Origin: OLB19 sp964624165
Lineage (GTDB): Bacteria; Patescibacteriota; Minisyncoccia; Phycocordibacterales; UBA918
DNA: 43,543 bases
Reading direction: 5' to 3'
NCBI GenBank assembly: GCA_964624165.1
Contig: CAZUWG010000003.1
Span: forward strand, 1-43,543
Notes under the pieces: model-generated
Told to the model about the DNA's origin: nothing
The model's database searches: none
Seen by the model: only the letters and a program-made list of their open reading frames with translations
In this document: piece after piece, positions 7,651 through 16,684 of the stretch
Layout: every line of letters starts with the position of its first letter
Position numbering within the stretch: the stretch's first letter is position 1
Program-made: the position numbers and the translations under genes

Positions 7651-7677
7651 GGGTGGCGAGGCTTCGCCTCGCCACCC
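7651..7677. repeat. GC-rich perfect hairpin
   Basis: The 12-bp stem GGGTGGCGAGGC/GCCTCGCCACCC has a 3-base loop and lies just upstream of tRNA-Ser. Its core matches the hairpin at 6701-6723. Confidence 0.6.
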
Positions 7678-7692
7678 TACAACAAAATATCC

Positions 7693-7779
7693 GGAGGGAT
7701 GGCTGAGTGGTTGAAGGCAGCGGTCTTGAAAACCGCCATACGTTTACGCGTATCGAGGGTTCGAATCCCTCTCCCTCCG
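7693..7779 (+). tRNA. tRNA-Ser (anticodon TGA)
   Basis: The 87-nt class II tRNA has acceptor arms GGAGGGA/TCCCTCC, the anticodon stem-loop GCGGT-CTTGAAA-ACCGC reading TGA, a long variable arm (ACGTTTACGCGT) and the T-arm GAGGG-TTCGAAT-CCCTC. The discriminator is G and CCA is not encoded. Confidence 0.96.
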
Positions 7780-7841
7780 CACTGGATACCGATTATAGGT
7801 AGACCCTTAGGGCTATGTTTATAGCCTTGGAATAGATGCTA

Positions 7842-7875
7842 GTTCGAATCCCTGAGCCTTCACCGCTCAGGGATT
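7842..7875 (+). repeat. Partial tRNA-Ser T-arm copy and hairpin
   Basis: GTTCGAATCCCT (from 7842) repeats the T-loop and stem of tRNA-Ser 65-90 bases downstream of it. It runs into an 11-bp hairpin AATCCCTGAGC/GCTCAGGGATT (7847-7857 and 7865-7875). This looks like a degenerate right-hand attachment repeat, or a terminator for the tRNA. Confidence 0.5.
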
Positions 7876-7930
7876 AGACATTTTGTTAACTAGAGTAGTA
7901 AATTAGCTATTATGAGTTATAACTGTGTAT

Positions 7931-8806
7931 ATGGATGATGAAACAGAATTAGCTAGATACGGTTTTTCTACATACAAGAATTACCTATTGGGACTCTCAT
8001 ATTTTATGGATCTTGAGTATCCAGATGATAGAAATATTTATAGCTCTATTCCATCCCTACTCTCAATTCGAAATATGGATACAAGCCATATCAGGAGACT
8101 GCTGTTTAACTGCTGGAGTTCTGAAACGTTACTGAATTTGCCTAGATTTTTAGATGTTGACTTCATCAAATTTTCAAATCACTGGTCTCCTGTTCAAAGC
8201 TATTACGCGATGTATCTTGCAGTTAGAGCACTGATTGTCTCAAGAAACATTTCAGCCAGAGGAGATCATACAACTACGTTAAATGTTTGTGTCTCAAACT
8301 TCATAAATAACCAGCGGATTTTTCCTGGCCCATGGAGTTATTTGAATGGTCTAGGTGGAAATGACTTAAATTTTCCTGATGATTTCACAAAACTTGATTT
8401 GAGTATACAACAAAACCCGTATTTTTTTAGAACAGATCGAAATCTACTTTTAAGTAACTACTCATTATTTTTGAAAACAACAAGAGATAGGCTGTTTGAG
8501 GAAAAAATTGAAATATGGAAATCAAATAACCCAACTCACCATGGTCAAAGATTAAGATTGCCGCCGGGAAAACGGAAGGAGATTGATCAGTCCACGAGAG
8601 CCACTTCATTCCTGGATTGTTTTTACCGTCTTAGGACACGATCAAATTACAGAGACGTTGATATTTTTATACTCGGTTCAGGGCAACAAGAGGCCAGAAA
8701 TTATCTTGATGCATTGTGTAATATTACTCATAAGACTCTTGTGATGCTTGAGTCTCATTTATGTAGCTCTATAGGGAAAGATCAATTTATTTTAATAATT
8801 ACTTAA
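7931..8806 (+). CDS. HEPN-like orphan protein, AT-rich
   Basis: Function unknown. The 291-residue protein is clearly richer in A+T than its neighbours and sits just downstream of tRNA-Ser and its partial copy, as expected for acquired DNA. Residues 80-120 (SPVQSYYAMYLAVRALIVSR, then GDHTTTLN) resemble the helical core of HEPN proteins, many of which are RNases in toxin or defence systems, but the canonical R-x4-6-H motif is not clean. The start ATG at 7931 follows TATAAC by seven bases; an in-frame GTG lies two codons earlier. A remote relation to abortive-infection or toxin proteins is a guess. Confidence 0.55.
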   Translation: MDDETELARYGFSTYKNYLLGLSYFMDLEYPDDRNIYSSIPSLLSIRNMDTSHIRRLLFNCWSSETLLNLPRFLDVDFIKFSNHWSPVQSYYAMYLAVRALIVSRNISARGDHTTTLNVCVSNFINNQRIFPGPWSYLNGLGGNDLNFPDDFTKLDLSIQQNPYFFRTDRNLLLSNYSLFLKTTRDRLFEEKIEIWKSNNPTHHGQRLRLPPGKRKEIDQSTRATSFLDCFYRLRTRSNYRDVDIFILGSGQQEARNYLDALCNITHKTLVMLESHLCSSIGKDQFILIIT

Positions 8807-8888
8807 TATCAGGAGACAAATACTATTAATTTCATTCAAGAAGGAAGAGTTGGAATTGCTCAGAGAAAGCCAGTCTATGAAGAGCTGG

Positions 8889-9101
8889 TTAGTGAATTAG
8901 TCTAACCGTCTTTTGTTTTATCACCACCTTACTCTCCAAACATCCCATTAGCTCTTGCCCATCTTCGTTTGACCCCTCTTTCAAGATGTGTTTTGCATAC
9001 GTCTTGAGCTCTATGTTTATATGTTCTGGTGTACTACCAGAGACACCCAGCACACCTCGGTGTAACTTAGTGAACAATCTCAGATCATCCTCAAATTTCA
9101 T
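8889..9101 (-). CDS. Possible small protein, unknown
   Basis: A 70-codon frame starting MKFEDDLRLFTKL lies downstream of the FAD-linked oxidase gene on the same strand. It is charged and has no membrane segment, recognisable motif or convincing promoter or ribosome binding site. It may be a third member of the nitrite reductase-oxidase unit, a decayed fragment, or not a gene. Confidence 0.3.
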   Translation of the reverse strand: MKFEDDLRLFTKLHRGVLGVSGSTPEHINIELKTYAKHILKEGSNEDGQELMGCLESKVVIKQKTVRLIH

Positions 9102-9138
9102 TTTGCTGACTGTGGCGGTGGACCCCAGGTCCTTAACT

Positions 9139-10794
9139 CTAATCGGTGGTTGATTTTTTAATGGCGGTACGCAATAGATCGGGGAGGGGGTCGACTTTTT
9201 TGTGCGGATTGAAGATACGGTGCGGGTCAAAAATTTCTTTTATTTCTTGAAATACTTGAAGTACTTCCGGCTCAAACATTTTATTGAGGTAGGGTGTGCG
9301 AATCAGGCCGTCATTATGTTCACCAGTGATAGAGCCCTGATACTCAGTCACTAAAGTGTAGACACGGTTTGATAATTTATTAATGATGTCAACAAAATCT
9401 GGGCGGGAAAAATCCATAAGAGGAATGATGTGAAAGTTGCCATCTCCCACGTGCCCGGCCACGGTGTACGTAAGGTCATATTCGTCGAGTATGCTGTAAA
9501 GACGAGGAAGAAACTGTGAAAGGTGCTGTGGCGCAACCACAATATCGTCAATAAAGGGAGCGGTATGCTTCCCGTGTACATTTTCGCGTAAGAGCTGAAA
9601 GCTTTCACGGCGGACGATCCAAAATTTTTCAGACTCTTTTTGATTGGCGGTCACGTGTGTCGTCAGCGTGTAGGTGTCTTGCACCGCCCGCTTGGCTGCA
9701 TGAGCAGCCTCAGCCGCTTCCTCGTCGGTATCAGCAGCAAACTCGGCCATCAGTACGAGCTTCGGAATTCCGCCGGTTAGCACCATTTTTATCTCTGGCC
9801 AAAAATCCAGTAACAACTTAAACGGGTTGCCACCCAGTCGTTTAAATAATTTTGGGAAGACGCGCAGCATTACGTTGAATGTTTTATCATCATAAGATTC
9901 AAAACTTTCAGGGGAATGCTCGAGTACCGTATTTATTATCTGACCAAGCTTTGCCAAATGTCGCGGCCGTAAAAAGAGCACGAGCATTCGCGATGCGCGT
10001 TTAGGCTTCACAAGATCAAAAGTGATTTCACTCACGAACCCTAGCGTCCCTTGCGAACCAACAAATAATTGCGTCATATCAAACGTATCAGACTCTTTGT
10101 CCCACACATTCCAAATACCATACCCGGCAGAGTTTTTGCTCACCTTAGGCTTGGCTGCCATAATCGCTTCATAATGATTGTGAATGAGGGCTTCTACTTG
10201 TCGGTATATTTTGCCTTCATAATCACGCTGAGCCTTTTTTTGCTCTAGCTTCGGGCGATTTATTTTACGAAAGGTGTACTCAAGGCCGTCTTCAAGGACG
10301 ACTTTGAGTTCTTGGGTGTAACGCTCGGTCTTGCCATATGTGAGGGATTTTTCTCCAGCTGAATTGTTGGCCACCATGCCTCCCGTGGTATTTAGATCTT
10401 TACTGGCTGTGTAGCTCGGCAAGATGGCATTGTGTTGTAGTGTCTTTGTCTCGAGGTCACGGTAATAGACGCCCGGCTGAACAGTGGCGGTGTGTTCGTT
10501 GACGTTGTGGATCCTATTGAAATAACGAGTGAAGTCAACGACAATCGAATCCGTCAGTGGTCCGCCAGACATATCCGTTCCAGCACTACGCGCGGTGAGT
10601 GAGAGTTCACCACGGCGGGTATGCACATACTGAATGAGCGTACACAGGTCCGCCACGTCTTTCGGGTAGGTGACAAGCCGCGGCATGATTTTGAAGATGC
10701 TGGTATCTTCACTGTATACATCAAGTGTTTCTTTTCGTTCGTCGATGTCACCCTTAAACTCCTTTGGTAAAATGATTGGCTTGAGAACTGGCAT
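9139..10794 (-). CDS. FAD-linked oxidase, D-lactate/glycolate dehydrogenase-like
   Basis: VAO-family flavoenzyme expected to oxidise a 2-hydroxy acid such as D-lactate. The 551 residues contain the FAD-binding PCMH domain (LTARSAGTDMSGGPL near 65, TTGGMVANNSAGEKS near 130) and the FAD-oxidase C-terminal domain with GHVGDGNFHIIP and GEHNDGLIRTPYL near the end. The C-terminal iron-sulfur domain of larger fusions is absent. The start at 10794 is one base after the nitrite reductase stop (TAA-T-ATG), which argues for translational coupling; longer in-frame starts would overlap that gene. The pair may link hydroxy-acid oxidation to nitrite reduction, but no electron carrier is visible here. Confidence 0.85.
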   Translation of the reverse strand: MPVLKPIILPKEFKGDIDERKETLDVYSEDTSIFKIMPRLVTYPKDVADLCTLIQYVHTRRGELSLTARSAGTDMSGGPLTDSIVVDFTRYFNRIHNVNEHTATVQPGVYYRDLETKTLQHNAILPSYTASKDLNTTGGMVANNSAGEKSLTYGKTERYTQELKVVLEDGLEYTFRKINRPKLEQKKAQRDYEGKIYRQVEALIHNHYEAIMAAKPKVSKNSAGYGIWNVWDKESDTFDMTQLFVGSQGTLGFVSEITFDLVKPKRASRMLVLFLRPRHLAKLGQIINTVLEHSPESFESYDDKTFNVMLRVFPKLFKRLGGNPFKLLLDFWPEIKMVLTGGIPKLVLMAEFAADTDEEAAEAAHAAKRAVQDTYTLTTHVTANQKESEKFWIVRRESFQLLRENVHGKHTAPFIDDIVVAPQHLSQFLPRLYSILDEYDLTYTVAGHVGDGNFHIIPLMDFSRPDFVDIINKLSNRVYTLVTEYQGSITGEHNDGLIRTPYLNKMFEPEVLQVFQEIKEIFDPHRIFNPHKKVDPLPDLLRTAIKKSTTD

Positions 10795-10795
10795 A

Positions 10796-12232
10796 TTAGT
10801 GGTGTCCCTCATGGTCATGCTCGCTAAAGTCTCCGTCAAAGATATTTGGGTCAGCTTCGCCCGTGACCTCGATCGTACCCCAGGCACCTTTGTCAGTACG
10901 CATGAGAGCGTGATCAACCAGTACGTAAGTACCAGGGTAGTCAACGGTAAATTCAACGATCGTCGCGCCACCAGCTGGTACATTTGTGGTTTGTACATTT
11001 TTAAATACTGAGCCACCGATTGAAGCTTCTGGATAGACCGTATCAAATATTTCACCTACCACATGGAAGGATGAGTTGTGAGCGACGCCACCATTGCCGA
11101 CGTACATGCGGATGCGATCACCAACTTTAGCCGTCATTTTGCCGACCGCTCCGTCTGGTCGACCGTTGAAGGTGACGTATGTTGGTATCCCCTCCATCAT
11201 CTTTTTTGCATCGAAGGCTTGTAGTCCGCGCCGGCCAATAGCACCCGTGGTGAAGAGTTCTCCTTGCATCACGTAAAATTCTTTATCAACCGCCGGCAGG
11301 CCTTCCTTTGGCTCTATTAAAATAAGACCGTACATACCATGTGCCATGTGTACGGCCATATTAGGCACCGCACAGTGATAAACGAAAAGACCAGGGTTGA
11401 GAGCTTTAAAGGTAAAAGTTTTAGTCTCGCCCGGCGCAACTACGCTGACTGCGCCACCTCCGCCTGGACCGGTCGCAGCATGAAAATCAACATTGTGATG
11501 ATGTAGGCTCGTCTCATTATTTTTTATTGTTACCTTAATGATGTCTCCTTCCCGCACGCGAAAAAATGGTCCAGGAACACTGTTGTTGAAGGTCCAGTAA
11601 TTGAAGGTAATTCCCGGCGCAATCTCCGCCAGTACCTCGGACGTCTCAAGATAGAGCTCGCGAATCTCACCACCCGTTGCTGGTGAAGTGTCTTTATCAA
11701 CCACTCCTAAAGTACCACCGGCAACCTTGGCCTCAAGGGTCGATAAAGTGGAGGCTGTGTTGGGGGTAGGTGATAGGGTAGTGATGGGCGCAGGGACATC
11801 ATTTGGATCTCGGGCGATGTCAGCAATCCTTTGAAACTCATCTAGATGTTGAAAAAATGCAATTACGTTGTTGATGGGCAATCCTGGTCCATTGCCCGGG
11901 CCAAAGGATTGTACGTACATCGGATATTGAAATGCATAAAGCCTCCCTACAGAAACCGAGATAAAGAGTGCGGCGCCAATGATAAAAAAGATCATGGAAA
12001 TTCCCATTGGCAGCGCGTTAAGGCGCCAGACGAGTCGGACAAAAAAGAAAAGCGAGGCAGTAGCTGCCAAGCCAAATCCAAACGCTTGTAGGAGCGCAAT
12101 CTGTAGAAATCTAAAAAGCTCCATTCCACCAATCACAAACACCCCAACCAATACCGCAAAGGAGCCGAATATAAATGCAGCCACAATAAACCATGAGAGC
12201 GACTGAAGATTACAGAATTTTAAATAGTACAT
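10796..12232 (-). CDS. nirK: Membrane-anchored copper nitrite reductase
   Basis: Copper nitrite reductases reduce nitrite to nitric oxide outside the membrane. Three N-terminal membrane helices (about 12-100) precede a linker and two cupredoxin domains. Key residues are visible in 478 residues: type 1 copper ligands H246, C287, H295 and M300; type 2 ligands H251, H286 and H441; the catalytic Asp D249 in HNVDFHAATG; and a likely catalytic His at H390. The three-helix anchor is unusual, since most NirK proteins are soluble periplasmic trimers. The C-terminus ends in a His-rich tail (EHDHEGHH). TATAAT lies ten bases before the ATG at 12232. A non-nitrite-reducing multicopper oxidase is possible but less likely given the full ligand set. 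Confidence 0.87.
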   Translation of the reverse strand: MYYLKFCNLQSLSWFIVAAFIFGSFAVLVGVFVIGGMELFRFLQIALLQAFGFGLAATASLFFFVRLVWRLNALPMGISMIFFIIGAALFISVSVGRLYAFQYPMYVQSFGPGNGPGLPINNVIAFFQHLDEFQRIADIARDPNDVPAPITTLSPTPNTASTLSTLEAKVAGGTLGVVDKDTSPATGGEIRELYLETSEVLAEIAPGITFNYWTFNNSVPGPFFRVREGDIIKVTIKNNETSLHHHNVDFHAATGPGGGGAVSVVAPGETKTFTFKALNPGLFVYHCAVPNMAVHMAHGMYGLILIEPKEGLPAVDKEFYVMQGELFTTGAIGRRGLQAFDAKKMMEGIPTYVTFNGRPDGAVGKMTAKVGDRIRMYVGNGGVAHNSSFHVVGEIFDTVYPEASIGGSVFKNVQTTNVPAGGATIVEFTVDYPGTYVLVDHALMRTDKGAWGTIEVTGEADPNIFDGDFSEHDHEGHH

Positions 12233-12511
12233 GTTAATTTTTATTATATAAGAAGTCGGACAGAGATGGTGAGACCGAGGGGATTTCATTCATTGCCAAG
12301 AGGGCTGCTTCAGGAGACAGTTGTTTTAAATAATCCCACTAAAGTAACAGTACGAAGTATATAACCAATAGACATATTATGTAAGAACCGTAATCCTGAA
12401 TGATGCGAATAAAAAAATGTGACCAAATCAAAAAATCTCACCTACTACTAAAGAAAACATAATGATTGCAGTATCTTGGCGTATCGGGTACAGTGTCACT
12501 TCATAGAGAAT

Positions 12512-13963
12512 ATGTCCCAAAACGATGCCATCTTAAGATTTGAAAAAGTAGACTTTGCTTACAGTAGTGTACAGCCGATCCTTAAAGAGGTTGATTTTGT
12601 GGTGCGGCGCGGATCCAAGCTTACCTTGATGGGTCAAAATGGCGCCGGCAAGAGCACTATTTTTAGTTTGATTACTGGTGAGACACAGCCAGAAGAGGGG
12701 CGTGTGATCCGCACGCCACACGCCACGATCGCGATTGCCCGGCAGGTGATTCCTCGTGAGCAAATGGATTATTCGGTGCGGGAATTTTTTGAAGCTTGTT
12801 TTACAGAAACAGTCTACGATATCGATCGACGGATTGATGATATTCTCGAGGTGGTCAACCTGCGCGCCGCGCATGAGCAAAAGATCCGATCGTTTTCAGG
12901 AGGGCAGCAGGCTCGGCTTTTGCTCGCGTCAGCCTTGATTCAAAATCCAGATATTTTGCTACTTGATGAGCCTACCAACAACCTTGATAAAGCTGGGATT
13001 GTGCATCTTACCGAATTTCTCGTGGCGTATAAAAAGACCTGTGTCGTAATTTCTCATGATGCAGAATTCCTTAATGCTTTCACACACGGCGTTCTTTATC
13101 TCGATGTGCGTACTCATAAAATTGAACAATATAAAGGCAATTACTACGCGGTAGTGCGAGATATTTCAGCGCGAATCGAGAAGGAAAATAGAAAAAACGC
13201 GCAGTTGGCGAAAGAAATTCAATCCAATAAAGAAAAGGCAAACTTCTTTGCTAATAAAGGAGGGAATATGCGTGCGGTTGCAAAGCGTATGCGAGAAAAG
13301 TCTGTAGAGCTTGAAGAGGCAAAGGTGGATGTGCGACGCGAAGATAAAACCATTCGCTCGTTTACGATACCCGTCCAGGAACGATTGCCGACCGAGGTGA
13401 TGAAGATCACGTCTTTTGAGGCAAACATTAAACATAAGATTGTTCGCAAAGAAGCCAATCTTTCGCTCGGGAGAAATGACCACCTTCACTTGGTGGGTCC
13501 AAATGGCATCGGCAAGAGTCGACTCTTGGCGACGCTCGCAGACGGTACAGCCAGTGGCGTGCAGATCTCAAGCAGCGTACGTATCGGATACTATCGCCAA
13601 GATTTCTCGATGCTTGATTTTACTGAGACAGTATTTGAATCACTCATGTCTGTAATGGAGCGAAAAAATGAACAAGAAATGCGCTCGGTAGCGGCCGGAT
13701 TTTTATTGACGGGAGATATAATGCGCACCAAAGTAGGAAGCCTGTCAGAAGGGCAGAAGGGATTGGTGGGGTTTGCGCAGTTGGTGTTGATGCGCCCAGG
13801 GCTTTTGATATTTGACGAACCCACCAACCATATAAACTTTCGCCACCTTCCCGTCATTGCGAAAGCACTTCATGAGTATGAAGGTCCGCTGATACTCGTA
13901 TCGCATGTGCCGGAATTTGTTTCACAAGTGAGAGTCGACCAAACACTTGATCTGATGAAATAG
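12512..13963 (+). CDS. ABC-F family ATPase
   Basis: ABC-F proteins are soluble twin-ATPase translation factors that act at the ribosomal E site; some give antibiotic resistance. The 483 residues contain two ABC domains. The first has Walker A GQNGAGKST, signature FSGGQQAR and Walker B ILLLDEPTNNLD. The second has Walker A GPNGIGKSR, signature LSEGQKG and Walker B LLIFDEPTNHIN. A charged linker (about 220-290, RIEKENRKNAQLAKEI) lies between them. The second Walker A ends in Arg where Ser or Thr is usual. No membrane segments occur. I prefer ATG at 12512 (MSQNDAIL) over an in-frame TTG 12 codons upstream. Confidence 0.9.
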   Translation: MSQNDAILRFEKVDFAYSSVQPILKEVDFVVRRGSKLTLMGQNGAGKSTIFSLITGETQPEEGRVIRTPHATIAIARQVIPREQMDYSVREFFEACFTETVYDIDRRIDDILEVVNLRAAHEQKIRSFSGGQQARLLLASALIQNPDILLLDEPTNNLDKAGIVHLTEFLVAYKKTCVVISHDAEFLNAFTHGVLYLDVRTHKIEQYKGNYYAVVRDISARIEKENRKNAQLAKEIQSNKEKANFFANKGGNMRAVAKRMREKSVELEEAKVDVRREDKTIRSFTIPVQERLPTEVMKITSFEANIKHKIVRKEANLSLGRNDHLHLVGPNGIGKSRLLATLADGTASGVQISSSVRIGYYRQDFSMLDFTETVFESLMSVMERKNEQEMRSVAAGFLLTGDIMRTKVGSLSEGQKGLVGFAQLVLMRPGLLIFDEPTNHINFRHLPVIAKALHEYEGPLILVSHVPEFVSQVRVDQTLDLMK

Positions 13964-14143
13964 CGCTGTCTACAGCAGGTGTAATAAAAAGACGCGAATG
14001 GTGTAATAAGAGGTGAAGACAAACCGATAGTCAGAGGCAAGGCCATGCTGAGTGTCGTGTTGGTCTTCCCAAAATCGCGAGTGCATTGTTGATTTTGGTA
14101 TCTACACTAATAGTTACTTATTTCTCGAGCGTATCCATATTAA
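13964..14143. other. Intergenic stretch without a clear gene
   Basis: No coding region is supported. Short overlapping frames lack promoters and family resemblance. The stretch precedes a putative small RNA. Confidence 0.4.
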
Positions 14144-14144
14144 T

Positions 14145-14286
14145 GAGTGCCCCCAACACTCATGGTCGCTCACACGAAAGCAAACGAGTAGAAATATGGC
14201 GGTCCTGGCAATTGCCGGCAGTCAGCCATATTTCTCTGACATATTCCTATACCCGCACACGCTCCCACGCGTGTGCGGGTGTTATT
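14145..14286 (+). ncRNA. Putative structured small RNA with terminator
   Basis: Three hairpins lie in a row: GAGTG/CACTC (14145-14161), an 11-bp stem AGAAATATGGC/GCCATATTTCT (14190-14200 and 14225-14235) enclosing GGCAATTGCC, and a terminator-like 12-bp stem ACCCGCACACGC/GCGTGTGCGGGT (14251-14280) followed by GTTATT. A possible promoter, TTACTT with TATTAA 18 bases later, lies at 14114-14143. No open frame here is convincing. Function unknown. Confidence 0.45.
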
Positions 14287-14401
14287 GACTCAAAGACCAA
14301 AATATGTCACAATACCCAGGCTTTTGAAACTCGTGTAGGGCTCTGAAGCTGCAGATGCGTACGTTTCGTTCGTCTCTCCATTTATACACCTGCACCGCCC
14401 T

Positions 14402-14422
14402 GAAATAACACTGAGTTATTTC
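14402..14422 (+). promoter_or_regulatory. Hairpin upstream of the DEAD-box gene
   Basis: GAAATAAC/GTTATTTC forms an 8-bp stem with a 5-base loop 17 bases before the helicase start. It could be a protein-binding palindrome or an mRNA leader hairpin. Confidence 0.4.
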
Positions 14423-14439
14423 TCTAAATAACAATTTAT

Positions 14440-15720
14440 ATGATGCAAACTAATAATTCGCGCGCCCCGCGCTCGCGTAGCCGTTATCAATCTGATCGCC
14501 CTTCAGCGCCTCGCGGCGGACGAAGTGGTGGTTTTCGTAATAGTCGAGGAGGGGGAGGGGGAGGTCGCCGCGGCGGCGCGCCTGCGGCGCGCCGCCAGAA
14601 GCGAGTGATGCCGACCTTTGATCCAACACAATTCATCAACAAAAACCCTGTTGAAATAAAAGAAGAAGCGTATCAGTCAAAGCATCGTTTTAGCGACTTC
14701 GCGATCGATGGTCGTTTGAAGAAAACGATTGCTGAGATGGGGCTTGAGACACCGTCACCAATTCAAGATCAAGTGATTCCACTTATTCTTGAAGGCAATG
14801 ATGTGGTGGGTCTGGCTGAGACGGGTACCGGAAAAACTGCCGCATTCCTCATTCCGCTTATCGAACGCAAGAAGCAAGACTTTAAAAAGACGACACTCAT
14901 CCTTACCCCAACTCGCGAACTTGCGTTACAGGTGGATGCTGAGCTTCAAAAGCTCGCCAAAAATTTCCGATTCTTTTCAGCGGTGTGTGTGGGAGGTACG
15001 AGTATCGGCCCCCAAATCCGTCGTTTAAAGAAAACAAATCAATTCATCATTGGTACGCCCGGTCGTATTAAAGATTTGATGGATCGTAAGATCTTGCCGG
15101 TTAGTACTATCACATCGGTAGTATTGGATGAAGCAGACCGAATGCTTGATATGGGATTTATTCATGACATGCACTACATCCTCGATGTATTGCCACCTGA
15201 GCGCCACACGCTTTTCTTTTCTGCAACCATGAATGATAAGACGAAGACGCTGGTGGGGCAGTTTATGCACGATCCAACAGTAGTCTCGGTCAAAAAGAAA
15301 GATGTAACCAATAGTATTGAACAAGATGTGGTGCCCTATGTGCATACACATAAATTTGAAACTTTGACAGAGCTTTTGAAAAAAGATGAATTTTCACGCG
15401 TGATTGTCTTTGGTGCCATGAAGCATAGTGTTGAGAAACTCGGAAAAGAATTGACCGAACACGGGATTCCGTCTGAGTCTATCCATGGGAATAAAAACCA
15501 TGGTCAGCGCCAACGCTCACTAAATCGATTTAAAAGTGGACAAGTGAAAGTGTTGGTAGCAACCGACGTGGCAGCTAGAGGTATCCATGTGGATAGCGTT
15601 TCGCACGTGATCAACTACGATTTGCCAAATACCTTTGAAGATTATGTGCACCGCATCGGTCGCACCGGACGAGGTAACTTACGTGGGAAGGCACTCACCT
15701 TCATTCTAGAACGAGGGTAG
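14440..15720 (+). CDS. DEAD-box RNA helicase with RGG-rich N-terminus
   Basis: ATP-dependent RNA helicase for ribosome assembly or RNA turnover. The 426 residues begin with an unusual Arg/Gly-rich segment (about 10-55). They continue with the Q motif near 105, motif I AETGTGKTAA, Ia PTRELALQ, Ib TPGR, motif II DEAD (VVLDEADRMLDMGF), motif III SAT, and motifs IV-VI ending in RGIHVDSVSHVINYD and HRIGRTGRG. RGG tracts usually sit at the C-terminus of such helicases, so the N-terminal position is notable. Two adjacent ATG codons (14440, 14443) can start it. A terminator follows directly. Confidence 0.93.
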   Translation: MMQTNNSRAPRSRSRYQSDRPSAPRGGRSGGFRNSRGGGGGGRRGGAPAARRQKRVMPTFDPTQFINKNPVEIKEEAYQSKHRFSDFAIDGRLKKTIAEMGLETPSPIQDQVIPLILEGNDVVGLAETGTGKTAAFLIPLIERKKQDFKKTTLILTPTRELALQVDAELQKLAKNFRFFSAVCVGGTSIGPQIRRLKKTNQFIIGTPGRIKDLMDRKILPVSTITSVVLDEADRMLDMGFIHDMHYILDVLPPERHTLFFSATMNDKTKTLVGQFMHDPTVVSVKKKDVTNSIEQDVVPYVHTHKFETLTELLKKDEFSRVIVFGAMKHSVEKLGKELTEHGIPSESIHGNKNHGQRQRSLNRFKSGQVKVLVATDVAARGIHVDSVSHVINYDLPNTFEDYVHRIGRTGRGNLRGKALTFILERG

Positions 15721-15725
15721 AGGAG

Positions 15726-15766
15726 AAAAACAGCCGGGGTTCGCAAAGCGAACCCCGGCTGTTTTT
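15726..15766. terminator. Bidirectional intrinsic terminator
   Basis: The 18-bp stem AAAACAGCCGGGGTTCGC with its complement around a 3-base loop is flanked by A and T runs. It separates the helicase gene from the convergent sulfide-detoxification operon. Confidence 0.9.
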
Positions 15767-15776
15767 CGTACTACCG

Positions 15777-16676
15777 CTACTTTATATAAGTAGAAAATAC
15801 TGAGTTGATCGGAAGGCGTAGTATGGGTATACCTGATTCCTTTGGGATTTCTCCCGCGCGGACGTTTATCTGAAGAGAAGGGATCATCAGCTTTGGCAGG
15901 GGGAGTGTGGCATCTCGTGTGTCACGAAGGGTGATAAAATCTTCTTTTCTTGTACCAGCGCGAAGATGAATATTGTTCTTCTTTTGTTCACCGACAGAAG
16001 ACTCACATTCATACACCTCACGTCCTTTAGGTAGATAATCGTGACACATAAACATGCGCATCGTTTCTGGGAGAGCAAGGATTTTTTGCACGGAGTCAAA
16101 CATTTTTTCCGAGCTGCCGTTAGGAAAGTCACAGCGAGCGCTTCCGAAATCTGGCATGAAAAGTGAGTCGCCTACAAAGAGTGCATCACCAATACCATAC
16201 ACAATGTCAGCGGGCGTATGCCCGGGTGCATAGAAGGTGAATGCAGGCATAGCGCCCAGGGTGAACGTCTCTTCTTCTTCCCAGAGTCGGTCGAAGCCAG
16301 CTTTAGCTGCTTCTAATTCCGCGGCTGGGATACCAAACACATCTTGGTACGTATTTTGTATGGTGGTAATGTGCTTGCCGATAGCGATCTGCCCACCAAC
16401 CGATTTTTTTATATATGAAGCTGCGGAAATATGGTCAGCATGCATGTGTGTTTCTAATATCCATTCAATCTCAAGCTGGTTTTCATTTATGTAGGCAATA
16501 ATAGCGTCGGCACTTTCATAGCTAAGTGTGCCGGTATGCATTTCAAAGTCAGCCACCGCATCAATCACCGCCGCTTTATTGGTCTGAGGATCAGTCACCA
16601 CATAGCTATAAGAAAACGTGGGGGCGTGAAAGAAAGATTTTACGAGGGGAGTGTATTTTATATTTGTATCGTACAT
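15777..16676 (-). CDS. Persulfide dioxygenase-like metallo-beta-lactamase protein
   Basis: ETHE1/Blh-type enzymes oxidise glutathione or low-molecular-weight persulfide to sulfite. The 299 residues have the metal motif THMHADH (H77, H79, D81, H82), a second ligand region APGHTPADIVY near 150, FVGDSLFMPDFGSARCDFP near 168 and CHDY near 210. This pattern matches ETHE1-like rather than glyoxalase II proteins. It is the third gene of an arsR-rhodanese-dioxygenase unit, eight bases after the rhodanese gene, which supports a role in sulfide or persulfide removal. A longer C-terminal tail (about 230-299) is present. Confidence 0.85.
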   Translation of the reverse strand: MYDTNIKYTPLVKSFFHAPTFSYSYVVTDPQTNKAAVIDAVADFEMHTGTLSYESADAIIAYINENQLEIEWILETHMHADHISAASYIKKSVGGQIAIGKHITTIQNTYQDVFGIPAAELEAAKAGFDRLWEEEETFTLGAMPAFTFYAPGHTPADIVYGIGDALFVGDSLFMPDFGSARCDFPNGSSEKMFDSVQKILALPETMRMFMCHDYLPKGREVYECESSVGEQKKNNIHLRAGTRKEDFITLRDTRDATLPLPKLMIPSLQINVRAGEIPKESGIPILRLPINSVFSTYIK

Positions 16677-16684
16677 ATTAATGT

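Noticed and set aside
14086..14346. An 86-codon plus-strand frame with a signal-like start
   Set aside because: It begins with TTG and its codons run straight through two strong hairpins including a terminator;  a non-coding RNA explains the stretch better.
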